This document shows, piece after piece, positions 47,176-57,639 of a stretch of DNA of 64,000 nucleotides. The DNA comes from Cloeon dipterum (Eukaryota > Arthropoda > Insecta > Ephemeroptera > Baetidae), in contig NC_088790.1 in NCBI RefSeq assembly GCF_949628265.1, forward strand, positions 27,098,545-27,162,544. The letters are read 5' to 3'. The notes below the pieces were generated by a model, which was given only the letters and a program-made list of their open reading frames with translations, did not search any database and was not told the origin of the DNA. The stretch's first letter is position 1. Every line of letters starts with the position of its first letter. A program made the translations under genes and the position numbers.

Positions 47176-47554
47176 CCACCATAAAATAAACTAAAAGAAA
47201 AAAGTGTTTGAAATTAACAAACGAGGAAAACATTTCCCCCACCAGCTCAATTATGGTAAAATTCAACAAAGGAAATTTAATAATAGATGACAATGAAGCC
47301 TCATATATAATTTGTTTCATTACATTTTGGGAGTAAAAAAGGTGGAAAAATTTGTCGGCGCACATGAATACCGCGTTTCGTAATCCACACAGGAAGCACG
47401 ATTTGTTGAATCAAGTCTCTTCATCTGATCAAGTTGGAGTTTATTAACAAATAAATAATTATATTACTATGACCGATGACCACTATTACTTTCGTGTAGG
47501 ACTCTTTTCACAATAAAGAGGAAAATGTGTAATAATCCGATATCCATATAAAAT

Positions 47555-47935
47555 AATGGTATTGAAAACTATTTGAATTGTTGATCGATATACAATTAGT
47601 TCTACCATTTACAATAACCAAAAAATTTATTTTCTTAAAAAAAGGAGCTTGCGCTGCAGTAAAAATTCAATTTTTTCAAATTTTCTCTAAAATTTCCATC
47701 GATTGACCACATTTTCTTGGCAGATTTAGATTCCTCTCGTCGTTTTAGGGAAACTCTTTATTTGTTGTGAAATAAAATAGGATTTCAAGTAAGGAGACAG
47801 TCCTCACCGTTTGAAAAGCATGCTAACTTTGCAGCCACTTTTCTAAAAAAAATTAATTATAAACGATGAGTTCTGTTCATGCATCGGCAACAAGCATTTC
47901 TAGGTTTTAATTGTTGTATCAGCCCTCTCTTTAAT
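47555..47935 (+). mobile_element. Family D element, copy 6 (partial)
   Basis: Contains 'ttgttgatcgatatacaat', 'ttcaagtaaggagacagtcc' and a right end CAGCCCTCTCTTTAA. The left terminal repeat is lost. Confidence 0.6.
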
Positions 47936-48021
47936 CTGTTCATTTATTTTAAAGTTGAGAAGATTTAGTCATTTGTTTCCTCTTTTCGATTGTTGCTCAG
48001 TCGGACAGTTGAAATCATCAC

Positions 48022-48463
48022 TTAAAGAGGAATGATACTGGAAAAGCCTGGAAAATGCTTGTTGCCAATGCATAAACTCATCCCTTAGGATTCAGTTAAA
48101 GCCTAAATTGACCTAAGGAGCGCTGTAATTTTTTGAGAAAATTGGCTGGGAAGCTACCGCGCTTTTCAAATGGTAATGGCTGTCTCCTTACTTGAAATCC
48201 GATTTTATTTCAAAACCAAGAGTTTCCCCAATAAGTGGCATACACAATTGGACAAATATCCACGAGAGGAATCGGAATATGCCAAGAAAATATGTTCGTG
48301 CACTGTAAATTTTGGAGAAAATTGGCAAAATTTGAATTTTTACTGTAGGAAGGTCCTTTTTTATTATTGCAAATTGTTGAACAAATTGTTTATCGGTCAA
48401 TTGTTTAAGGCATCCAACAATTTAAATAATTTTCAATTGTTGCCCAGTATCATTCCACTTTAA
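48022..48463 (-). mobile_element. Family D element, copy 7 (complete)
   Basis: Full inverted copy from TTAAAGAGGAATGATAC to GTATCATTCCACTTTAA; very similar to copies 2 and 4. It ends about 620 bases before the Casp-1 start codon. Confidence 0.8.
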
Positions 48464-49081
48464 TATTCTGAATTATCTGCACCAAATACTATGCGGTATG
48501 ATTTTGAAGGGCTGAAACGAGTGCGTGACAATTGATTTTCCTTCTCAGAATTTCGTCCTGAGTAAATCAACGCAGGGTTGAGCCATCTCGTAAAATTTAT
48601 TCATTTAAATCAGTATATTGTAATTTAATGTTTTTAACTTTCAATATAAAGTTTGTATATCCTGTTTGGTCCTGTTAGATGTTGTTGCTGTTATTAAATA
48701 ATAAAGTTTTCACGCAAACACCATGCAATAACGTGGTGTAAACATAAAAGCGAAATCAAATCTTGAATAATATTGTGTTCAAGAAAAAAAGAGCGTTGTT
48801 TACAGGTAACATTATGTGATTTTGTGAGCACGCATGCTTCGCAAGTTGCATACACCGCAGTAAGCGAGTTTTTATCCTTCCCAAAAGATAATATTCGGCA
48901 AGAGAGTGGGGGTTGCCAGATGCCACGTTAAGCTTGATCGTACTTGAGCATGATGTGCTATACTAAAATCAGTTTGTTGAGTCACGCCTTGAATCAGCTG
49001 CTTAGTTAGCTCTCTCTCACTCCGTCTTAGGTTTTACGCGGCTTTTAAACTTACAAAAACCAAAATTAAAGTTAAATCGCC

Positions 49082-50296
49082 ATGAGTGAAGACAAAAGGG
49101 ATGAAAAAGGTGTTGGAGAGGGCGCCGAAGAAGATAAATCTGAAACAATCAGTGACTCAAGCGACGAGGAAACCGACCCTGGAGAGGAGGACACGGAAGA
49201 CGGGGTGACTGACGCGGTTAAAGGGTTGGTTGAGACATTTAAAAAAGTGTACGTTGTAGCGTGGTGCTTTTTGAGTGCACTTAATAAAATTATTTCCGCT
49301 TCTAGGACAAATACAAATGGAAAACGGCGGGAAAAAAAGAAACCTTTGGTTAAAGAGGACCCGTTCTACAACATGAGACACGAAAAACGCGGAAAAGCCA
49401 TCATTTTCAACCACTTCCATTATGATGCCAAGTTGTACCTAGACCCAAGGAACGGAACCGAAAGGGACGTAATAAGATTGAAGCAAGCATTCAAGAAACA
49501 CTCGTTTAAGGTCGAGGTTTATGACAATTTGACAGTAGGAGACATACAGTACGCCGTGCAAACAAGTGAGTGCTTCAAGAAAAGTCTTACTTTATTTTCA
49601 ACTTTCACCATAATTGTGTAGTAATTTTTGTCTTTCGTATTGCACATCAACCCTTCACTTATTGACTAAAACACCGTCTCCTATTTGTTTAATATAATTA
49701 CAGTAATAGCCAAGGGCGATCACTCCAATTCCGACTGTGTGGCAGTGGTAATTCTGACACACGGCAAATATGTCGAAGGAAAAGGAAGCGTGCTCTACGC
49801 TCGGGATGGAACGTACCAGCTAGACACCCTGATTGAAATGATCACGCCAGAAAAATGCACGTCGCTGGCAGGCAAACCGAAATTATTTTTCGTTCAGGCT
49901 TGCAGAGGCGAGAAAAAGGACAAAGGCACGACCATTGCTGTTGACTCATTCCCGGTAAAGTCTTACAAAAAGATTCCAACCTACGCGGATTTCTTCATCG
50001 CTCAATCTACAATACCAAGTACGTGAAAATTAAATCCGTAAAAGGAACAGTTTTTTTACTCTTATTCCCCTGCAGGATTCGTGTCTATAAGAAACAAGGT
50101 TAAAGGTTCCTGGTTCATGAAGGCGCTGAGCATGAAGCTGATGGAAGAGGATAGCAACACGAAGAGCATTTTTTCCATCATGACGGAAGTCATTGCCCAC
50201 GTGGCCTTCAAGTGTGAGAGCGATACTGAGAATTTGAAACAAATTCCTACCTTTACGTCCAGACTAACTAAGGACCTGATTTTTGTCAAGAAATGA
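49082..50296 (+). CDS. Casp-1: effector-type caspase, catalytic Cys present, 320 aa
   Basis: Exons 49082-49248, 49306-49565, 49704-50018 and 50076-50296 join in phase (2,1,1). The start follows an in-frame TAA (TAA ATC GCC ATG). A cysteine protease of the caspase family (C14): cleaves after Asp in target proteins during cell death or other signalling, in the cytoplasm. Residues 1-75 are an acidic then lysine-rich prodomain with no CARD or DED. The p20 core begins at HEKRGKAIIFNH (81-92). Substrate-binding Arg104 is in PRNGT; catalytic His162 is in ILTHG and catalytic Cys209 in QACRG; Arg253 of the small subunit is in VSIRN. The usual SWR is SIR here, so the S2-pocket Trp is Ile, though Trp260 (GSWF) remains. 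An Asp in IAVDSF is a possible subunit cleavage site. First of four tandem caspase genes; its 3' half was copied to give the pseudogene at 54.4 kb. Confidence 0.9.
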
Positions 50297-51831
50297 TTGT
50301 TATACCAAAAAAATATAAATCAAAACATCCTTTTACAATCTACAAAATAATGATTTATTATTAATTGTGAGGGTAAAAAATACCCAGAAGGTTTCTAATA
50401 ATTACGTTTTAGAGAAAAATAAATATGTTTAATGAAGTTATCGGCTTTTTATGCTGACTTGTCCAAGGTGGTGTTGACACACCAAATGGTAATAAAGTTA
50501 CTTGATATTTTTCATTCTAAAAAGGAGCATATTGATATAATTAAAATTTTCTTTTATAGTGTGAATCCCTTATGGTACTTTTATTAGTAGATGTTTAAAA
50601 ACCACTTTAATTTAAATTATATTGTTCGCCTAACAATAACTGACTCTTATTTGTACCACAAGTGATTACAAGTAAATTGCCAAACACTCGAATTATATTG
50701 TTTTAAATACAAAGTAATCTCATTGAGGACCAAAACATATTTATTCCATTAAATCCTCAATGTCCTTGATTCAACAATATTTTCAATAGAGGATATTTAT
50801 GTCCATTTGTAATAGTGAAGTTAATCTATTGTTTACTCGATTACCCTCCGCCATGTTTTCCATTGGGCAAACCCCTCACTTGCCACTATATAACCGCGGA
50901 CCAAATGACACTCGAGTTACTAGAGAGTTCATTTTCCACGCGTTACAACGGGCTAGTGTGGGAGACGTCCGCAGCTATTCTTCTTTAATTGGCAGAGTGA
51001 GTGGTGAGAAACTTATAGTTAACTGAGCTTATTAATTCCTCTTTTCGAATTCAATATTGTAAAGTTTAATTCATTTAATATTCAGTTCCTGATTGTATTT
51101 CGGTTAATTCAATAACGTTCTTAACTGAGTCAATATCAAGGTGAAATATATTCAATAATTATTAAACCAAATATAAAATTTTGCTGTATCTTTTAAAGTA
51201 CCAGCTTAAATAATAATGTTACTTGTATTTAACCTAAACTGGTCTCTTTCATTATTTTACCCTAGTAATTAAAGAAACTACGCGATCTTGAACCGCTCGT
51301 CTAAAACTTATATTTAACAATTAAATTCCATTTTCTTAAGTTATTCTTTTAACGTAAATTCAAAATCTTCCATTTCCAACTTTGGGAACTAATTAAAGTT
51401 GGTGGTGTCAGAAAAATCCTGAAAGGGCACGGCTTCACCGGAGGGGTAACTACTGGGGAGTTCTGTCCTGCGGCCCGAATTAATGCCTGGGTACGCGAAG
51501 GAACGATAAATTTTTGGACAATTAATCAGCTAGATTACTCCTGACTAAGTTGCAATTAAATTCACAATAGATAGAACTCAAATTTTATGATTTTGAAAAC
51601 AGATATCAAAGATGGGTTGTTTTTAGCAAATAATAATAATTAGACCTCATTCACTGCGAAAAATAATTTTAAACTTCAAGTTGAAATTAAATATGCTCGG
51701 AGCATATTAAGCTGTTTTGCTTTTCTATATTTCTAAATTTACGTCATACTTGTTTATTTTTTCGGCTGTTGGTTCAAATTTCAACGAAAATAATTATTGC
51801 CCAAAGTAAAAATAAATTATTCATATAACTA
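50297..51831. other. Casp-1 to Casp-2 intergenic DNA
   Basis: Contains an AATAAA signal for Casp-1 at 50418-50423. The stretch from about 50556 to 51563 is absent from the paralogous right unit, and no gene is seen in it; it could be an insertion on this side or a deletion on the other. Confidence 0.5.
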
Positions 51832-52014
51832 AACTCTCGTCGTGCGCATGTGCGGACAGGTGGAGGGTGGTGAGAACTACCCCCACGTGGTGCTTGACCT
51901 ACACCACTACCATTTTTCGAGGAAAGCAGAGAGCAGCAGTTGAGCAATAGCCAATAGCTATCGTCAGCTGAGGCAGTTCCTATTTTTTTCGCAGGCGATC
52001 TGGTGCATTCGAAG
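51832..52014 (+). promoter_or_regulatory. Conserved upstream block of Casp-2
   Basis: About 185 bp upstream of the start codon is strongly similar to 55802-55994 upstream of Casp-3, starting at CTCTCGTCGTGCGCATG and including ACAGGTGGAGGG and CTATCGTCA.CTGAGGCAGTT. It probably holds the core promoter and 5' UTR; no TATA box is obvious. Confidence 0.5.
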
Positions 52015-53292
52015 ATGAGTGAAAACAAAAAGGTTGAAAACAATTTCGAATCGCAAACCGAGGAGGAGGATCAGAAGACTGAATCAATAAGTAAACCAAG
52101 TGATGAGGAGCTGGACCCCTCCTGGAGCGAGGAAATGCACCTCAAGGGTGCGGACACGGGAGACGGAGTAGTTGTGTCGCAACTAGTTGAGAGTTTGAAG
52201 AATTTGTACGATCTATTTTCACTTAGAAATTGCACGTTGTATTATTGTACGTTTCCTGCTTCTAGCGAACTGCCCAGTAGTGCAACCGTCGACGGTTTGC
52301 AACAGTACAAGATGAGCCACGAAAAGCGCGGAAAGGCCATCATTTTCAACCACAATAGATTTAATCCGTACCTGAATCTTCACACGAGGGAAGGAACCAA
52401 AAAGGACGTAGAAAGGCTGGAGCACGTGTTCAACATGCACTCGTTTGAAGTGACGGTCTACAATGACTTGAGAGTTTCTAATCTATTTACTGCCATTAAA
52501 ACAGGTTTTAATTTGATTAGCTTCTAATTTATGTGCGTGGCTGTGTCCTTCAGCTCCTATTTACACTTACATTTAAATGCAAATAGTGCCACCCAATTTA
52601 ATTTAGATACAAATTCGATTAATTTATAAAATTATAAATAGCATAGGACACAATTGTGTTACGTTAGAAATTGTAGCTTCACATCGATCCTATCCAACTT
52701 ATATAATAATACTTCCAAAAATTGTTTCAGAGATTGCCAATGCCGATCACTCAAACGCTGACTGTGTGGCAGTGGTGATTCTAACCCACGGTGTAGACGA
52801 ATTCCTTTATGGAAGTGATGCAGCATTCCAACTCAGTACTGTGATGGAGATGATCACACCTGATAAATGCCTATCCCTGGCAGGCAAACCGAAATTAATT
52901 TTCGTCCAGGCTTCCAATGGCGATAAAGTAGATCACGGCGGTTTCTTTTTTTTTCGTACAAAGCCTATGAGTGTCAAGATTCCAAGTTACAAAGATTTCT
53001 TAATTGCAAAGTCTAGAGCACGAGGTACTTTTTGTAATATTAAATTAGTGAAGGTTTTCCAATTTTTTTTTCAGGTTACATTGCCATGAGGTATGAGGAA
53101 GAAGGCTCTTTGTTGGTAAGGGCGATAGAAGAAGTACTTTCAAAGGAAAAGAGTTACACCACAAGTTTTTTGACTCTCATGACAGAAGTTATTGCTCGCA
53201 TGGCTTTGAAGTACCAAAATCCTGGAGATTTGAAGCAAGTACCGTCCATCACGACCACACTGACAAAGGAACTTATATTTGTCAAGAAATAA
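52015..53292 (+). CDS. Casp-2: pseudocaspase with catalytic Cys replaced by Ser, 313 aa
   Basis: Exons 52015-52205, 52266-52504, 52731-53024 and 53075-53292, same phases and intron positions as Casp-1. An ATG at 52015 (MSENKKVENN) heads an acidic prodomain of about 75 residues; VDG at 72-74 could be a prodomain cleavage site. Core motifs HEKRGKAIIFNH, Arg105 (TREGT) and His163 (ILTHG) are kept, but the active-site pentapeptide is QASNG (codons CAG GCT TCC AAT GGC), so the nucleophile is Ser205. The small subunit has AMR (Arg247) in place of SWR and GSLL in place of GSWF. No clear Asp site lies in the linker apart from KVDHG. With no frameshift or stop and intact splice sites, it looks expressed but without caspase activity; a decoy, inhibitor or scaffold that pairs with active caspases is a reasonable inference. 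Confidence 0.88.
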
Positions 53293-54387
53293 CGGAAATA
53301 ACTTTTAATGCTTGAAATATTTTAATAAATTTGGCATGGCATTTTTGCCAATGAATTATATACAAATTACGGTTTTTATTTAATTTAATTTTTAGCATTT
53401 CTTTGTGGGGTTTCGTCAGGAGTTTTATTAAATTTTAGTTTTGATTAAAATATTGCAGCGATGGAGCGTCTAAGATAAATTTCTTAAATTGTTTTTTAGA
53501 CTCGTTGTTGACTGGCATTTAAGGCATTTTAAGGAAATTCACGGCAAATGCGAGATATTTGAGAATTTCTGGGATAACTGCGGCTTCCCAAAGTCAGAGA
53601 TGGCAGGCAAAAGGTAAATTACTCAAATAGCTAAACGGGCTGGAAGGCCAACTCGCCTCTTTGCTGGTTTTTGCATCTTTCTAGCGTCATTACCAATCAA
53701 AGATTTCGGTGCGGATAGAAGAAAAGAAGGCGACGATTTTGACACCATTATATCCGCCCGGCGGAGTGTTATTGGAACCTGGGGATCGAGGTTATAAAAA
53801 AGACGTTCCGAAAATTCTAAAATAATTTATTTACCTTGTTTTTAGTTCTCGTTAAATTCATCTGGAATTATTTACTGATTTTACAATCGGCAAAAAGCTG
53901 AATAATTGAAATGCTAAAAAGTCGAAATTAACAAATTAATTTATTTTAATTATACTTGTGAATTTGAACTTTAAACCACGTGATGTCTTGCAATGTTATA
54001 ACTACAAAAAGTTGAATTATAATTGAGAATATTTTGTTAACTCTAAAGTTCTACATGCTGTTTTTATTTTTAATATCGGAAAATTTATATTTGTCATTGA
54101 ATTTCCCGTTTTTCTTTGACTTTTGACAGCTCCTCTGACTCTCATCTAATTCTTTCAAGTATTCCTGCAGATTTTCTACGCTATCAATCACCGTCTTTTA
54201 TTATTATGTTGAAGAAATATAATTTTGAATTTAAGCTAATTTATTTTTTCCGCTTAATTTTAAGTCAACAAGCAACTAAAGTCACTGTGTTTTAATTTTT
54301 GGTCAAAATATTTTTCAATTTAAAAAGGTATTATAGGAATTCGAGGAATTGCCATAATTCAGCTCATGCGGTTACATCTCGTGAGGC
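53293..54387. other. Casp-2 3' flank
   Basis: AATAAA at 53324-53329 is the likely poly(A) signal. The remainder is similar along its length to the 3' flank of Casp-3 (57240-58314), including the family F relic. No gene seen. Confidence 0.6.
53517..53705 (+). repeat. Family F relic downstream of Casp-2
   Basis: Shares 'tttaaggca', 'agatatttga', 'tcagagatggca' and 'gggctggaaggc' in order with the retroposon in Pde6 intron 2 (minus strand there) and with 57439-57605. No poly(A) tail is left here. It was probably present before the segmental duplication, since both units carry it. Confidence 0.55.
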
Positions 54388-54809
54388 AATTCTGACACAC
54401 GGCAAATATGTCGAGGAAAAGGGGAGCATTCTCTACACGCTCGGGATGGAATACGTGCCATCTAGACACCCTGATTGAAATGATCATGCCAGAAAAATGC
54501 GCCTCGCTGGCAGGCAAACTGAAATTCTTTTTCGTTCGGGCTTGCAGGGGCGAGAAAAAGGACAAAGGCACGACCATTGCTGTTGACTCATTTCCGGGTT
54601 TCTATAAGAAATAAGGTTAAAGGTTCCTGGTTCATGAAGGCGCTGAGCTTGAAGCTGATGAAATAGGACACCAATGCGAAAAGAATTTTTTCCATCGTGA
54701 CGGAAGTCATTGCCTACGTGGCCTTCAAGTGTGAGAGCGATGCTGAGAATTTGAAACAAATTCCTACATTTACGTCCAAACTGAGGACCTGATTTTTGTC
54801 AAGAAATAA
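54388..54809 (+). pseudogene. Truncated Casp-1 copy (exons 3-4 only)
   Basis: Closely similar to Casp-1 from the AATTCTGACACACGG of exon 3 to the stop codon and beyond. Everything upstream is missing. A deletion of roughly 150 bp removes the end of exon 3, the intron and the exon 4 acceptor (TTTCCGG joined to GTTTCTATAAG). Further damage includes a one-base loss after TATGTCGA, an in-frame TAG (ATGAAATAG) and a six-base loss near the end. Part of the active-site region remains as RACRG. Homology continues through the Casp-1 3' flank. Formed by the tandem duplication, not by reverse transcription. Confidence 0.9.
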
Positions 54810-55801
54810 TTGTTATACCAAAAAATATAAATCAAAACATCCTTTTACAATCTACAAAATGATGATTTATTATTAATTAATTGTGAGGGTAAAAATACCC
54901 AGAAAGTTACTACGAAATACGTTTTAGTGAAAAATAAATATGTTTAATGAAGTTATTGGTTTTGTATGTTGACTTGTCCAAGGTGGTGGTGACAAACCAA
55001 ATGGTAATAAAGTTACTTGATATTTTCCAATCTAGAAAGGAGCGTATTGATATAATTAAAATTTTCTCTCTTTAATAGATAGAATTCTAATTTTATGATT
55101 TTTAAAACAGATATCAAAGATGGGTTGTTTTTAGCAAATAATAGACCTAAAATTTTCTCAAGTTGAAATTAAATTATGCTCAGTGCTTATCGAAAAACTT
55201 TACTTTTTCTGTATTTCTTAAATACTTCACACTTGATTATGTTTTAGGTTGCTGGTTTAAATTTCCAAAATTTCAACCGAAAAAATTATGACAATCTTGC
55301 GTGCTTCTAAAAAAAAACAATTTAATTTTGATAATTTTCCTCTGACATGCTGAACTGATTTTCGTTTAACTAATTATTGCTCAAAGTAGAAAAGAAATCA
55401 ATGTGTTTCGCGGTGGTTGCATGTGCACCGCAATTTATAAACATTATTAACTCGAGGAATTTTATTTTACATGGATTTGATGCACGAAACAGCGCCTTAT
55501 AAACGCTTCGTGATTTTGCTGCAAGCACGCGTGTCACCACATTGCATAACTTGAGAAGGCACATCATTTTTGCTATTTCCTAAAAGATGATTTTTTTTTA
55601 AAGACCAGGTGAGTAAGAGATAATCCCTCAAACTGTGGAAATACACCAGATTTATTTGTTGTCTCGAGATTTACGGATCGGTCAATTAAACGAGACAGTC
55701 ACAATTTATCGCACAGCAGGAATATTAAATTTCACACGTCATGGCAATTAAGAGGCTCCAAAATATCGCGATTGTATAAAAATTAACGTGTTTATCATAT
55801 C
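54810..55801. other. Pseudogene to Casp-3 intergenic DNA
   Basis: First part is the Casp-1 3' flank copy with an AATAAA at about 54935. About 400 bp near 55390-55790 has no match in the left unit. No gene seen. Confidence 0.5.
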
Positions 55802-55994
55802 ACTAAACTCTCGTCGTGCGCATGGGCAGACAGGTGGAGGGTTAACGCGCACAGGTGGTGTGAACTACCCCTACGTGAAGCTTGACCTACCCCACTACCG
55901 TTTTTCGAAGGAAGAGAACTGCAGTTGAGCAACAGCTATCGTCACCTGAGGCAGTTGCTATTTTTTCGCGGGCGATCCTGTTAATCAATCGAAG
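55802..55994 (+). promoter_or_regulatory. Conserved upstream block of Casp-3
   Basis: Counterpart of 51832-52014, with CTCTCGTCGTGCGCATG at its start and a 12-bp extra piece (TTAACGCGCACAGG) in the middle. Probable core promoter and 5' UTR. Confidence 0.5.
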
Positions 55995-57239
55995 ATGAGT
56001 GAAAACAAAAAGGATGAAAACGATATTGGATCGCAAGCCGAGGAGCTGAACCCCTCCTCGAGCGAGGAAATGCACCTCAAGGGTGCGGACACGGTAGACG
56101 GAGTTGTGTCGCGACTAATTGAGAGTTTTAAGAAATTGTACGATTTATTTTCACTTAGAAATTGCACGTTGCATTATTTTACGTTATTCCTGCTTCTAGA
56201 GAACTGCCCAGTAGTGCACCCGTCGACGGTTTGCAACAATACGACATGAGCCACGAAAAGCGCGGAAAGGCCATAATTTTCAACCACTGTGAATTTGATC
56301 CGCAACTGAATCTTCACAAGAGGGAAAAAACCGACAAGGACGTAGAAAGGTTGAAAGCCGTGTTCAACAAGCACTCGTTTGAAGTGAAGGTCTACAGTGA
56401 CTTGAAAGCTTCTGATCTATTTTATATGATCGACGCAGGTTATAATTTAATTTGATTTGCTTCCAATTTATGTGCGTGGTTGTGTCCTTCAGCTCCTATT
56501 TACACCTCCATTTAAATGCAAATAGTGCCACCCAATTTAATTTAGATATACAAATTCGATTTATTTAAAATTATAAATAGCATAGGACATAATTGCTTCA
56601 CGTTAGAAATTGTAGCTTCACATCGATCCTATCCAACTTATATAATAATACTTCCAAAAATTGTTTACAGCTATTGCCAATGCCGATCACTCAAACGCTG
56701 ACTGTGTGGCAGTAGTAATCCTAACCCACGGCGAAGAAGAAGACGTGCTCTTTGCCAGGGATGGAACCTACAAACTCTGTGACTTACTGGACATGATCAC
56801 ACCTGATAAATGTCTATCCCTGGCAGGCAAGCCGAAATTAATTTTCGTCCAGGCTTCCAATGGCGATAAAGTAGATCACGGCAGGATGGTTGGTTTTCGT
56901 CCAAAGCATATGAGTGTCCAGATTCCAAGCTACGCAGATTTCTTAATTGCAGAGTCTAGAGCACGAGGTACTTTTTGTAATATTGAATTAGTGACGGTTT
57001 TTCAATTTTTTTTCTCAGGTTACATCGCCATGAGGTATGAGGAAGAAGGCTCTTTGTTCGTAAGGGCGATGGAAGAAGTACTTTCCAAGGAAAAGAGTCA
57101 CACCACAAGTTTTTTTACTCTCATGACAGAAGTTAATGGTTGTGTGGCTTTGAAGTACCAAAATAATCCTGGAGATTTGAAGCAAGTACCTTCCATCACG
57201 ACCACACTGACAAAGGAACTTGTGCTTGTCAAGAAATAA
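55995..57239 (+). CDS. Casp-3: pseudocaspase with catalytic Cys replaced by Ser, 299 aa
   Basis: Exons 55995-56137, 56200-56438, 56671-56967 and 57019-57239, phases 2,1,1. Paralogue of Casp-2 from the segmental duplication, with a prodomain 16 residues shorter (deletion of the TEEEDQKTESIS region). Retains HEKRGKAIIFNH, Arg89 (KREKT, the usual Gly is Lys) and His147 (ILTHGEEE), but has QASNG with Ser190 as in Casp-2. The small subunit has AMR (Arg232) and GSLF. Part of the LFARDGTY loop that Casp-2 has lost is intact here. All four exons are open, and the first intron (62 nt) is out of frame, which confirms that it is an intron in the paralogues too. Predicted catalytically dead; decoy or regulatory role inferred. 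Confidence 0.88.
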
Positions 57240-57438
57240 CTTTTGGCGCTTGGAAATTTTAATTAAATTTTGCCTGGCTTTTGCCAACGTACATTCTCTA
57301 CAAATTACGTTTTTTTATTTAATTTAATTTTTAGCATTTCTTCAGGAGTTTTATTAAATTTTAGTCTAGATAAGTTTTGATTCAAATCGTCTAAGATAAA
57401 TATCTTAAATTGTTTGTTAGACTCGTTGTTGACTGGAA

Positions 57439-57605
57439 TTTAAGGCATTTTAAGGAAATTCACGGCAAATGCGACATATTTGAGCATTTCTGGCATTACT
57501 GGCTCCCAAAGTCAGAGATGGCAGGCAAAAGGAAAATTACTCAAATAGCTAAACGGGCTGGAAGGCAAACTCGCCTCTTTGCTGGTGTTTGCATCTTTCC
57601 AGCGG
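57439..57605 (+). repeat. Family F relic downstream of Casp-3
   Basis: Duplicate of 53517-53705, with 'tttaaggcattttaagg' through 'ctttgctgg'. Also similar to the retroposon at 25538-25957. Confidence 0.55.
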
Positions 57606-57639
57606 CTTTAGGGACAAATTTCTGACATACCGATCAAAG

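Larger units (their letters stand above)
45383..49081. other. Intergenic region with family D elements
   Basis: No supported coding exon; the ORFs at 45.5-46.3 kb are AT-driven and lack splice context. Three family D copies fill much of 46.6-48.5 kb. The last 500 bases, after the D copies, are the presumed promoter and 5' UTR of Casp-1. Confidence 0.5.
49746..54387 (+). repeat. Tandem segmental duplication, left unit
   Basis: Runs from within Casp-1 exon 3 through Casp-2 and its downstream DNA to about 54387, where 'catctcgtgaggcaattctgacacac' joins the end of this unit to the start of the next. About 1 kb (roughly 50556-51563) has no counterpart in the right unit. Confidence 0.8.

Noticed and set aside
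54388-54809. Processed (retrotransposed) caspase pseudogene
   Set aside because: The intron is missing, but so is the adjacent exon sequence, there is no poly(A), and the 3' flank of Casp-1 is copied too; a segmental duplication followed by deletion explains it.
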